From Aristolochia californica (taxonomy: Eukaryota > Streptophyta > Magnoliopsida > Piperales > Aristolochiaceae), in the NCBI GenBank assembly GCA_029961685.1, contig JARWKL010000003.1, forward strand, positions 13,527,782 to 13,591,781: a DNA stretch of 64,000 nucleotides. The letters run 5' to 3'. Below, one piece after another: positions 46,754 through 56,215 of the stretch (positions are counted from its first letter, which is position 1; each line of letters starts with the position of its first letter). A program made the translations under genes and the position numbers. Below the pieces are notes generated by a model. That model worked only from the letters and a program-made list of their open reading frames with translations. It did no database searches and was not told the origin of the DNA.

Positions 46754-46826
46754 CAGAACTTCGTAGTTAAGCGAGCCTGGGCAAGAGTAATTCTAGGATG
46801 GGTGACCTCCTGGGAAGTACTCTTGC
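46754..46826 (+). promoter_or_regulatory. 5S-rRNA-like pol III promoter region in Cassandra LTR 2
   Basis: Same sequence as in LTR 1. Confidence 0.88.
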
Positions 46827-47198
46827 CTAGGACTTTGACAAAGGTATCTACTGAACCCTTATAAGTAGGAAAGTCTAACTTTGTGTACCTTGGTATTGTG
46901 CCTCCAAGCTGTGGTCCCTAGATAGCAATGTGCCCAGGCCACTGATCCCCCCTCCTGTGATACGGTTGAGTCACATCCCTCATATCTGGGCTCTACTGCC
47001 TTTCTGCCCTCCTCTCGGTTAGCATGCTAAAGATTTTCCTCAACTCTTCTCGGACTTGTTCCATCGCTATTTCCAACCCACAGACTTTTCCCAGCACTGG
47101 TTTTGCTATCTCCATGCTATCCTCTAGCTTTTACATCCTGGTATTCAGTTCTTCATTGCTAAATGTATCCCCCATGTTACCCTGATCTGATACCAAGT

Positions 47199-48058
47199 TG
47201 TTATGGTCCCGGGTCATGGATCTAGTAACACGGCATGGGACTTGGGACTCCAGCACTTGGAATTGAAGCACTCCTCTCGACAAAGCCTGTAGGTGAACCT
47301 TTCTCTTGACCAGTGCTTGGCCAGAAGGAAAGTTCCCTTTTTGATAATGGTAATGAGTTGTTGTGAAGCATAGGGTACCCCACAACAATGGTGAACTCGC
47401 TAGAGGAAGCTTCTCTCTTTTCTTGATCACAGAAAAGAGGGTTCGTGATCCTCTTTGTTTCAGCTCTAGATAGGATTGCCAACCTTCCTTCTTAATTAAC
47501 TTTGAACACAAGTAGGTTAGAATATTACCTCCTTCAAGTTGTTGTTAACACCTTCCACGTTGCACCAGGCCTGCTCTTGAGATGAGGATGAAAATCCTCA
47601 CTTTTCTGCTCGATAAAAGAGTTTGGGTGACCTCCAGCTGTTGTTCAAGAGAGGGAGGAATAACCCTCTCTTTGGTCTCAGAAAAAGGGCAGGAAGCTCT
47701 CTCTCTTACACGGTATGGGTTGATGGAGGATGGATGATAGTGATGATCAATGGAGGATGAAGGGATACGTAGGTTTTTGAGGAAAACCCTAACCTCGAGA
47801 TCAATAAGGAGATCCCTAGCCTGTTTACTCTAGAATTACCTAAAATCAATGCTTGCCTTTTCTCTATTACATTTCCCATTAAATAGTTGACATCCTAGGT
47901 GTTTTAGGGCTACAAGAATCACAATATTGCCCCTACGACCATACTTATTACAAAATTAGAAACAAATCCTACTAAAAGCAAAATAAATATAACTAATGGA
48001 CTCAATGAGTTATTGCCTCCTTCGTTGTGTGACTCGGTGTGCTATTGAGTCCACAATA
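47199..48058 (-). repeat. Element C 5' LTR
   Basis: The low end TGTTATGGTCCCGGGTCATG adjoins the PBS. The high end reads GAGTCCACAATA, one base from the canonical ...CA. The GATGG TSD follows at 48059. Confidence 0.85.
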
Positions 48059-48397
48059 GATGGACCCAATCCCATAAGAAGTAGGACCCACAATGATTAC
48101 CATGAGCTGGCATCCTTATCACATCAGGTTGAAGATCAAGAAGGACTCACAAAGGCATTTTTATGTTATGGTCACATTCTAGAATAGTTCTAGTTTGATT
48201 TATGTTTGTATTTTATCTATATTGAGACATTTAATTATGCTAGGACTTATCTTTAAGTGTTACAGTTTGGGTATAATTGGGACAAAGGTAGTTTTATTGT
48301 AATCGGACTCTACTACCTTCCTCTATTATAAATAGAGGATCATGTACACTCATTACAATATGTCAATGAAGTATTTCTCTTTTTCATAAATTCAACA
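48059..48397 (+). repeat. K LTR 1, right piece
   Basis: It continues LTR 1 from the GATGG TSD and ends AATTCAACA before TGGTATCTGAGC (48398-48409), a PBS with one change. Confidence 0.88.
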
Positions 48398-49345
48398 TGG
48401 TATCTGAGCAGGTTCTGTGAGTTGACTTGGTCAACCCACAAAGATAATGAAATCCTTTTCTCTAAGCCCTAAACCCTAAGTCTAGGTTCGTAGTTTTTTT
48501 TCAATCCCTACACCCGTAGTTTTCTTTGCATTTTTTTTACCTCTATACAGAGTTTTTCATAAGAAAAACTATAAATTGATGGAAATATATTTGAGTCTAC
48601 TTTCCAAGGAAAAATTATTTGTTCTAATCGGAGTTATCTACAGAGAGATATCGATATTTAAATGAGCGTAGGTCAGATTGCAAAAAGGTATGAGCAGCAA
48701 ACGCAATCTTCAGATTCCAAGGTATTTTGTGCTATCAAGAACTAGACTTTATATGGAGAAATATATATCAAAAAAAAAATTTTAAGTCTATTCTTTTTCC
48801 TATTCAACCAATTTTTTATCTGAGTTATCTACAAAGAGAGGTCGATATTTGAAGCAGCAAAGGTCAAATTGAAAAAGAGGTTCGAGCGGCTGTAGAAAGC
48901 ATCAATTTCCTAGGTATTTTATGCCATAAAGAAAGAGACTTTATATGAAGAATTATATATAAAAAGAAAGATACTTAAGTCTATTTTTTTACCTATTCAA
49001 CCAATTCTCGGTATGATTTTTTTTAATGAGATATTGATCTTGGAATAGTCAATGCACATTCTGGAAAAAAAAAAAGGAGAAACAATACTTAGTTCGGCCA
49101 GATGACAAAGACCGAACTCTATCAGATTATTTATCTTCTGATAATTATATTTTATGAAGAAATTTTTCACTTGGATGAAATTAAATTAAGTCTAGTTTTA
49201 TAAGGACAAAATTTCATGTCAATCTGATTTATATTTATAGAAATATTTGCATTGGAAGAATGGAAGGTCATGTTGGTATTTTGTTGTATTAAAAAAACCA
49301 AATTTATGCCCATTGTTTTACGTCACTTTTTGGGTTGATATATCA
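48398..49345 (+). repeat. K internal domain 1, left part
   Basis: Starting with the PBS, it has GAGTTGACTTGGTCAACCC, CCCTAAACCCTAAG, then the duplicated module (48640-48810 and 48825-49000) and TTCGGCCAGATGACA near 49093. It breaks at GATATATCAGG, where the Harbinger sequence begins. Confidence 0.85.
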
Positions 49346-49417
49346 GGGCTTGTTAGTGCGCAGCGTAAGTGAAGTGTATTTCACTTACGCTCCAAAACCC
49401 ATTAGTGCACCCAATAA

Positions 49418-50890
49418 GTGAAGGGGGAAAGTGAAATACACTTGCATTTCGTTTTCCTCCGTTTCAGGCTTAAAACGATGGTAAGTGAAATCCGAGGGGT
49501 CGAGATCGGATTTCACTTACCATCTCTCAAATACATCTCGTTGTTGGGGAGGAACATCTGTCGAACAAGGGTTTCAGAGAAGAAAAATATTTCTACCTCG
49601 CTCGCTCGTCTTTGGCAATTTCAATCGCCCTGCGACCTTATCTCTGGTGCTCCTCTCGTTGTCCCCAACTCCGACGACCTTTGGCAACATCTCTCCCCTC
49701 TCTCTGAAACCTCTTTGACTCCTTCCTCGCTCACGACCATTGGCGATTTCAATCGCCCCCTCTACGACCTCTCCCTAGCGCTTGATTCTCTTCCTCTCGC
49801 CGTCCCCAGCACCGACGACCATCGCCGAACCAGTCTCCCCTCTCTGCAACCTCTCCGACTCGAATCGAGGTATTTATGAATTTATTTGAAAGCACATTGT
49901 GGACTTCTTGGTGCACATTGGTGATGAAGAATTATTTCTAACCGTTTATCAATTAGTATATCTCAATCCAATGGCAGCAAAGAGATTTTAACTCAATCCA
50001 TTGATGTTATCTGCGTTTTAAAAAAAATGAAAAGTGGATAACTTAAAGGCTTAGAAACTTGATATATTCTCCCTTTCTTATGTTTTTAATTCATTCATCT
50101 GAAGCTGAATCAATTGTATTATCAGTTCTGAAAGCCAAAACCTAGCTCTAGTTATATTTAATATAATTCATCAATTATCTGATTACACAGACTTTAATGA
50201 TTGGCTATTCTTTCCTATTGAGAAGTTCTCTTTTGTAACATAATGAAACTATCAAAGAGAAACCTGAAACTTCTTTGTAACTTGCAGAGTGCGATTGTAT
50301 GAGATCAACCCAGTAGACCTATAAGTAGTTACCCAATTGGTAAATAACTAGACTAATAGGAGTGGGAATCTTATGCTCTTGTGCGAGTGTAGATAAAATG
50401 AAATAAGAGAAATAGAATAAAATGAAACAGAGTTTTTGATGGGGTCAATCCAATGTAAAGATTTTTACGTGGTCTTCATCTCAAATTTACTGCTTTTCTT
50501 TTTCAGGACCCCACTGTTATTTTTAATCTGTCTACAGCACTATATGATTTTATCCGAGGCACTTATGTCTAATATGCTATATATTTCATGTTAACGATGC
50601 TTAACTTCTTGTAGTGACAGTAAAGAGAATAATAGTTTCATATATTATTACATTGGTTACATGTCTTATATATGCAACATAAAAAAAATATTAATTTCAT
50701 ATAGGAATTGTATGTTTCTAACCTCAAAGTCATGTAGCTCTGTAAATGGTTTTAGACAAATAGAAATTTATTAAGCATGGGGTATTAAACACCAAAAATG
50801 CCTGGAGAACTTTGTATATGAACTGTTTGCTTGTGACTTCATTCCCACATGGACTTTATAAGTTCTTGGGGAGTTTGGACATTGGAAAAT
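49418..50890 (+). other. Harbinger 5' part, no assigned gene
   Basis: A 153-codon open frame (49418-49879), rich in Ser, Leu and Pro, has internal duplication (CCTCTCTCT..ACCTCT and GGCGATTTCAATCGCCC with a GGCAATTTCAATCGCCC copy). No conserved domain is seen; it may be 5' untranslated or captured sequence. Confidence 0.35.
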
Positions 50891-50971
50891 AAAAATAACA
50901 AGGTAATGGAAATTGTTACGGATGTGTGAAGAACTTTTTTTGATTCGTTGTCTACTGGTTATGAGTTTTAG

Positions 50972-51840
50972 ATGGCTGGAAGGAGGAAAGGTAAAGACAG
51001 TATGGATAGCACTACAAAGAGGTCCTACGACACATGGACGTCTGATGAAGACTGTAAAATGTTTGATTTGCTCATTAAGCAAGTCAATTTGGGTAACAAA
51101 TTACCCAATGGAGTTTGGAAACACGAAGTTTTCAACGATTGTGTCAATATGTTCAATATGGATGCAGAGAACCAAAAAACAATAGAACAGTTGAAAAACC
51201 GCGTGAGGACTTGGAAAAGAATGTATATGGTTGTGAGTACATGCCTAAACACTAACGGCTTTGGGTGGGATCCAACAACCTAGAAAGTCACTGCTAGTAT
51301 GACAGTGTGGCAAGACTACATAAAGGATGTAAATGTAATATAGAATATTATGTTTCTTGCTTTATTAATCATGCTTTTTAGTAGTTTTAAATGATAACTT
51401 TTCATGTAGACGCATAGAGAAGCCAAAAAGTATAGCGGGAAGGTCTTCCGCTCTATGAAAATTTGGCTATTGTGGTTGGAAACACTATGGCCGCGGGGAC
51501 ATAGTCTCCAAGTGATGCTCCTCTGAAAACGTCTTCTACCAAGCAATGATAGGGATAGAACTTCTTCTACTCGGCATAGGAAGAGATCCGAACCATTAGT
51601 TGAAAATGCTAATAGGATCGTTGAGGCTATTAACAATATGTCATCAACTCTTAGAGACATCTTTACTCCCTCCGTAGAACCTCTATGGTTCGAAGCACTC
51701 GAGGCATTACCCAACTTGCCCATAGAAGTCAAATATTATGTCATGGAGTTGCTCGACACCAAAGCTAAGAAGGATATGTTTATGAAGATGAAACAAGAAG
51801 ATCAGTATAATTGGTTGATGGCTAAATTCAATGCAATGTA
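50972..51840 (+). pseudogene. Harbinger-associated Myb/SANT-like DNA-binding protein, broken
   Basis: Exon 1 encodes MAGRRKGKDSMDSTTKRSYD, a Trp-containing Myb/SANT-like helix (TWTSDEDCKMFDLLIKQVNL), and LKNRVRTWKRMYMVV. After GWDPTT comes an in-frame TAG at about 51281, followed by KVTASMTVWQDYIK. A likely intron (about 51330-51409, ending TTCATGTAG) precedes THREAKKY. A frameshift near 51450 breaks the next stretch, and the C-terminus EDQYNWLMAKFNAM runs to 51840. Family members help transposase bind transposon ends and enter the nucleus. At least two lesions make this copy inactive. Confidence 0.72.
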
Positions 51841-51883
51841 ATAGACTATTACAGATGTTGACAGTTTTAACCTTATTTACTAG

Positions 51884-51970
51884 ACACATTTGATTTTGTA
51901 TGAATGACGTTGACACATTTGATTTTGTATGAATGACGTTGACACATTTGATTTTGTATGAATGATGTTG
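51884..51970 (+). repeat. Three tandem copies of a 29-bp unit
   Basis: ACACATTTGATTTTGTATGA plus ATGACGTTG occurs three times, the last with one change, between the Myb-like and transposase genes. Confidence 0.9.
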
Positions 51971-52063
51971 ATTATTGAGTATTTCTGGTCAATAGTGAAT
52001 GTGTATTATTGAATGTGTGTGAACCATGTTTTCATTATTCAATGTCTAGTATTACAGGTACCC

Positions 52064-53172
52064 ATGGATAATCTACTAGATAGGGTGAAAATATGTATTT
52101 GTATTGTAGCTTATACAGTTGTACTTGTCCTTGTCCATTCATACTTAAACGATTGTAATAGGCGAGTACAACGTTCTTATCATATGGGTGGTCCACGATA
52201 TTTAAAGAAAGCATTGGAAAGATCGCCTAATAAATTTTGAAAAGTGTATAGGATGAATCAAACTACTTTTCTCAAGTTGTCTGGAATCTTGAAAAGTAGA
52301 GGACTTTTATTTGATACAAGGACAATATCTGTGGAAGAACAGCTTGCATATTTTTGTATCATTGTTGGTCAACAACAATCTTACAGTGTCACCTCAGAGA
52401 TGTTTGAAAGATCAAATAGGACAATTAGTATGTATTTTAACAAGGTTTTAAATGCTATTATCTGACTACAATCTGATTACATCAAGCGACCTTCAAGATA
52501 AACTCATTCAAAGATCTTGAACAGTGATATCTATTATCCATATTTTAAGGTAAATATAAAGTCGTTTGATGAATAATTTTCAGTTACTATAAAAATATAT
52601 ATTTGTATTAATAATTTTTTTATTAGGATTGTATTGGTGTCATCGATGGTACTCATATTAAAGCACATATCCCATTTGCTCAACAAACAAGATTCTGGAA
52701 CAGGAAGGGTTTTCTCTCACAAAACGTAATGACAACATGTACATTTGACATGCAATTCACATATATACTTGTTGATGGGAGGGATCAGCAGCCGATTCAC
52801 ATGTATTGAAGTCAGCATTAACCAGACGAGATAAACTTTATGTTCCTGAAGGTAACTATCACTTCTCTCTATATAGTCTATTTAATTTTATATTTTTTAT
52901 TATATTATAATTGATAAATATTTTATTGTAGGCAAATATGATTTGGTAGATGCTGGATATGCAAATCTTCCTGGGTTATTGGCTCCCTATCGAGGCACTC
53001 ATTATCACTTGCAAGAATTGGGAATAATACTCCTACAGATGAAAGAGAACTATTTAACTGAAGACACTTATCTTTACAGAAAACTATCGAGCGTACATTT
53101 GAGGCTTTAAAAGCTCGTTTCAAGATATTAAAAGATGCTCCTCCTTTTGATTTTGATGTCGAGATTAAAATT
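52064..53172 (+). pseudogene. PIF/Harbinger DDE transposase, broken and 3'-truncated
   Basis: An N-terminal hydrophobic stretch (CICIVAYTVVLVLVHSYL) is followed by a TGA at 52238, then MNQTTFLKLSGILKSRGLL and a helix-turn-helix-like VTSEMFERSNRTISMYFNKV. The catalytic core follows: DCIGVIDGTHIKAHIP (first Asp, about 52627), RKGFLSQNVMTTCTFDMQFT, GKYDLVDAGYANLPGLLAPY (second Asp, about 52935), and IERTFEALKARFKIL (Glu, about 53085). Two introns fit: about 52550-52626 ending TTATTAG and about 52851-52931 ending TTGTAG. Several stops and shifts occur, for example at 52465 and 52808. The frame runs into K sequence at 53173, losing the C-terminal ACCALHN-type end expected in the family. Confidence 0.8.
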
Positions 53173-53766
53173 GTACAAGAAAGAGGTATTTTATTCCATA
53201 TGTTGTGGATCAGTTTTATCTGAAAAAAATATTCAAGAAAAGGGGAGCACAAAAGATGTAGCTTCTACATCTAAGAAAAAAATATTAATATCGGATTATG
53301 ATTATTTCATGGGTCCATCTACAAGGTTTATTATTTTGGTTCATGTTATATGTGTTTTAAGATGGTCGTGTTATATTCAACTGCAGCTATTATGTCTCTT
53401 TGGGGACATTATTAATGAAGAAGAGGAGGCCTCATATCATCATTTATTTTACCCCGTCAAAACATATCACGGTTGGGAAACCATGACGGAGGAACTTAAT
53501 ACCCTATCAAAAAATATCACGATTGGGAAACCATGATGGGCCCTGTCAAAAAATGTCACGGTTGGAAAACCATGACGGAGGAACTTATTATTGCATCTAT
53601 GTTATACCCCCCTGAATTGACCAGTTGGGTCTGAAGGAAGAGAGCACTAGCGTGAGGGGGAGTGTTAGAAGATTGGAGGACTGCCATATTATACAAAAAG
53701 ATTCTATACATCATTCGCAACAAGCTGGGAGTTTTTTATGTTTTATCACCCCTAGCTTGAGGGGGG
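53173..53766 (+). repeat. K internal domain 1, right part
   Basis: GTACAAGAAAGAGGTATTTT to the PPT before LTR 2. It includes three units of the TATCACGGTTGGGAAACC minisatellite (about 53450-53585) and a GTGAGGGGGAGTGTTAGAAG site near 53652. Confidence 0.88.
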
Positions 53767-54196
53767 TGTTGGAATATACGGTTCAAGCCCACACGACCAA
53801 GGAAGGCCCACATATCTAAGAGTATTATAAGATGGGAAACACGACCAAAGAAGGCCCACAAGATGGGACCAAGCCCATAAGAAGTAGGACCCACAATGAT
53901 TACCATGAGCTGGCATCTCACATCAGTTGGAAGATCAAGAATGACTCACAAAGATATATTTATCTTATGGTCACGTCCTAGAAGAGTTCTAGTTTGATTT
54001 ATGTTTGTATTTTATCTATATTGAGTCATTTAATTATGCTAGGACTTATCTTTAAGTGTTAGAGTTTGGGTGTAATTGGGACAAAGGTAGTTTTATTGTA
54101 ATCTGACTTTACTACCTTCCTCTATTATAAATAGAGGTTTATGTACACTCAATACAACAAGTTAATGAAGTATTTCTCTATTACATGAATTCAACA
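53767..54196 (+). repeat. K LTR 2
   Basis: TGTTGGAATATACGG to AATTCAACA, 430 bp. TATA box TATAAATA near 54126 lies in the hairpin CCTCTATTATAAATAGAGG. PBS TGGTATCAGAGC is at 54197-54208. Confidence 0.93.
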
Positions 54197-55778
54197 TGGT
54201 ATCAGAGCAGGTTCTGTGAGTTGACTTGGTCAACCCATAGAGATAATGAGATCCTTTTCTCTAAACCCTAAACCCTAAGTCAAGGTTTGTACTTATTTTT
54301 TTCCAGTCCCTACACCCTTAGTTTTCTTTGCATTGTTTTACCTCTATACGGAGTTTTTCATATTTAAAACTATATATTGACGGAAAAATATTTGAGTCTA
54401 ATTTCCAAGGAAAAATGATTTGTTCCAATCAGAGTTATCTACAGAGAGATATCGATATTTTAATCTGCGAAGGTCAGATTGCAAAAAGGTTTGATCAGCA
54501 ACAAATATCTTCAGATTCTGAGGTATTTTGTGCTATCAAGAACTAGACTTTATATGGAGAAATATATATCAAAAGAAACATCTATAAGTCTATTCTTTTT
54601 CCTATTTAAATTTTTTTTTATCTAAGTTATCCACAAAGAGAAATCAATATTTGAAGCAGCAAAGGTCAAATAGAAAAAGAGGTTTGAGTGGCTGCAGAAA
54701 GCCTCAACTTCCAAGGTATTTTATGCCATCAAGAAAGAGATTTTATCTGAAGAAATATATATCAAAAGAAATATGCATAAGTCTAGTTTTTTTCCTACTC
54801 AACCAATTCTCGGTATGATTTTTTTATAATGAGATATTGATCTTGGAATAGTCAATGCACATTGGAAAAAAAAAGGTGAAACAGTACTTACTTCGGCCAG
54901 ATGACAGAGACCGAAATCTATCAGATTATTTATCTTTCGATAATTATTTTTTATGAAGAAAAATTGTACTTGGATGAAATTAATTTAAGTCTAGTTTCAT
55001 AAGGAGAAAATTTCATGTCAATCTGATCTATATTTAAAGAAATATTTTCATTGGAAGAATCAAAGGTCATGCTGGTTTTCTGTTGAATGGAAAAATCCGA
55101 ATTTAAGCCCATTGATTTGCGCTCCTTTTTGAGTTGATATATAAGGAATATATCTCACTTCTCCTTGATTTGAAGGCTTATTTATACATCTCTGTTATTT
55201 GGACTTATTTCTACATCTATGATATTTTGTTCAAACTGGGATCACTGCCATTACCTCCCAGCTTGAGGGGGAGAAGTAGAAGAAGTACAAGAAAGAGGTT
55301 TTTCATTCCATATGTTGTGGATAAGTTTTATGTGACAAAAATATTCAAAAATAGGGGAGCACAAAAGATGAAGCTTCTACATCTAAGAAAAAATATTTAT
55401 ATTGGATTATGATTATTTCATGGGTCCTTCTACAAGGTTTATTATTTTGGTTCATATTATATGTGTTTTAAGATGGTCATGTTATATTCAGCTACAGCTA
55501 TTATGTTTCTTTGGGGACATTATTATTGACAAAGAGGTGGCCTCATATCATCATTTATTTTACCCCGTCAAAAAATATCACGGTTGGGAAACCATGACGG
55601 TTACTGCATCTGTGTTATACCCCCCTGAATGGACCAGTTGGGTCTCAAGGAAGAGAGTACCAGCGTGAGGGGAAGTGTTAGAAGATTGGTGGACTGCCAT
55701 TTTATACAAAAATATTTTATATATCATTTGCAGCAAGTTGGGAGTTCTTGATGTTTTCACACCCCCAGTTTGAGGGGG
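54197..55778 (+). repeat. K internal domain 2
   Basis: 1582 bp. Telomere-like box ACCCTAAACCCTAA is at about 54264-54277. The module pair is at about 54430-54610 and 54620-54800. PPT-like sites are at 55256-55270, near 55665 and just before LTR 3. Only one minisatellite unit (55561-55604). No gag or pol. Confidence 0.9.
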
Positions 55779-56215
55779 TGGTTGGAAGATAGGGCTCAAG
55801 CCCACACAACCAAGGAAGGCTTACATATCTAAGAGTATTATAAGATGGGCAACACGACCAAAGAAGGCCCATAAGATGGGCCCAAGCCTATAAGGAGTAG
55901 GACCCACACAATGATTACCAAGAGCTGGCATCCTTATCACATCAATTGGAAAATCGAGAAGGACTCACAAAGATATCTTTATCTTATGGTCACGTCCTTG
56001 AAGAGTTCTAGTTTGATTTATGTTTGTCTTTTATCTATATTGAGTTATTTAATTATGCTAGGACTTATCTTTAAGTGTTAGAGTTTGGGTGTAATTAGGA
56101 CAAAGGTAGTTTTATTGTAATTAGACTTTACTACCATCCTCTATTATAAATAGAGGTTCATGTACACTCATTTCAACAAGTTAATGAAGTATTTATTTTT
56201 ACCATAAATTAAATA
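55779..56215 (+). repeat. K LTR 3
   Basis: It starts TGGTTGGAAGATAGGG (one change from TGTTGG) and ends TTAAATA before TGGTATCAGAGC; both ends carry point changes, so it is somewhat older or unselected. Confidence 0.9.

Larger units (their letters stand above)
46367..46840 (+). mobile_element. Cassandra TRIM retrotransposon with identical LTRs
   Basis: LTRs 46367-46566 and 46641-46840 are 200 bp each and read identically. AAGGT flanks at 46362-46366 and 46841-46845. PBS TGGTATCAGAGC is at 46567-46578 and a purine-rich GGGCAGGGTGGG precedes the second LTR. Each LTR carries 5S-rRNA-like sequence (AGTTAAGCGAGCCTGGGC and GGATGGGTGACCTCCTGGGA), the hallmark of the Cassandra family, which is known to be transcribed by RNA polymerase III. 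It has no coding capacity. Identical LTRs imply a very recent insertion. Confidence 0.96.
45704..47160 (-). pseudogene. Element C gag, split by Cassandra
   Basis: The N-terminal part (47160-46841) has a coiled-coil-like KLEDSMEIAKPVLGKVCGLE stretch and PRYTKLDFPTYKGS near 46860-46890. Cassandra occupies 46367-46840. The core continues with LIWLHSCEQFFLNQG-like codons near 46330-46365 and ends in the knuckle NLCYNCD near 45725. Stops and frameshifts are present. Confidence 0.78.
24151..48058 (-). mobile_element. Element C: Ty3-type LTR retrotransposon with many nested insertions (23.9 kb)
   Basis: The 5' LTR is at 47199-48058 and the 3' LTR at 24151-30082, itself split by element D; each is about 860 bp without insertions. 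GATGG flanks both sides. PBS (minus strand) ACTTGGTATCAGATC adjoins 47198, and the PPT CCAGGGGGAGGCAGA adjoins 30083. Coding order on the minus strand is gag, protease, RT, RNase H, integrase, then a second protease, RT, RNase H, truncated integrase and a chromodomain-like tail. One element would have a single set, so C is a mosaic. LTR ends compared by eye differ at roughly 8% of positions, so it is not recent. Insertions inside: D, a TAA-flanked DNA element, E, two solo-LTR-like pieces, a TRIM/Ty3 chimera and Cassandra. Confidence 0.85.
49346..53172 (+). mobile_element. PIF/Harbinger transposon remnant inside K internal 1
   Basis: The left border is near GATATATCA/GGGCTTGTTAGTGC, a G-rich end typical of the superfamily. 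A 12-bp inverted repeat (AGCGTAAGTGAA at 49362, TTCACTTACGCT at 49380) is subterminal. It holds a Myb/SANT-like gene and a DDE transposase gene, the usual pair in PIF/Harbinger. The right side stops inside the transposase, where K sequence GTACAAGAAAGAGG resumes at 53173. About 155 bp of K sequence are missing, so a deletion removed the transposon 3' end together with flanking K DNA. No TAA/TTA duplication can be tested. Confidence 0.78.

Noticed and set aside
49418..49879. Novel 153-residue protein gene
   Set aside because: Low-complexity Ser/Leu/Pro composition, internal nucleotide duplication and no conserved motif; it lies in the 5' part of a dead transposon.
54262..54277. Interstitial telomere tract
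   Set aside because: Only two repeats at a fixed place in each K leader; it is a telo-box-like motif.
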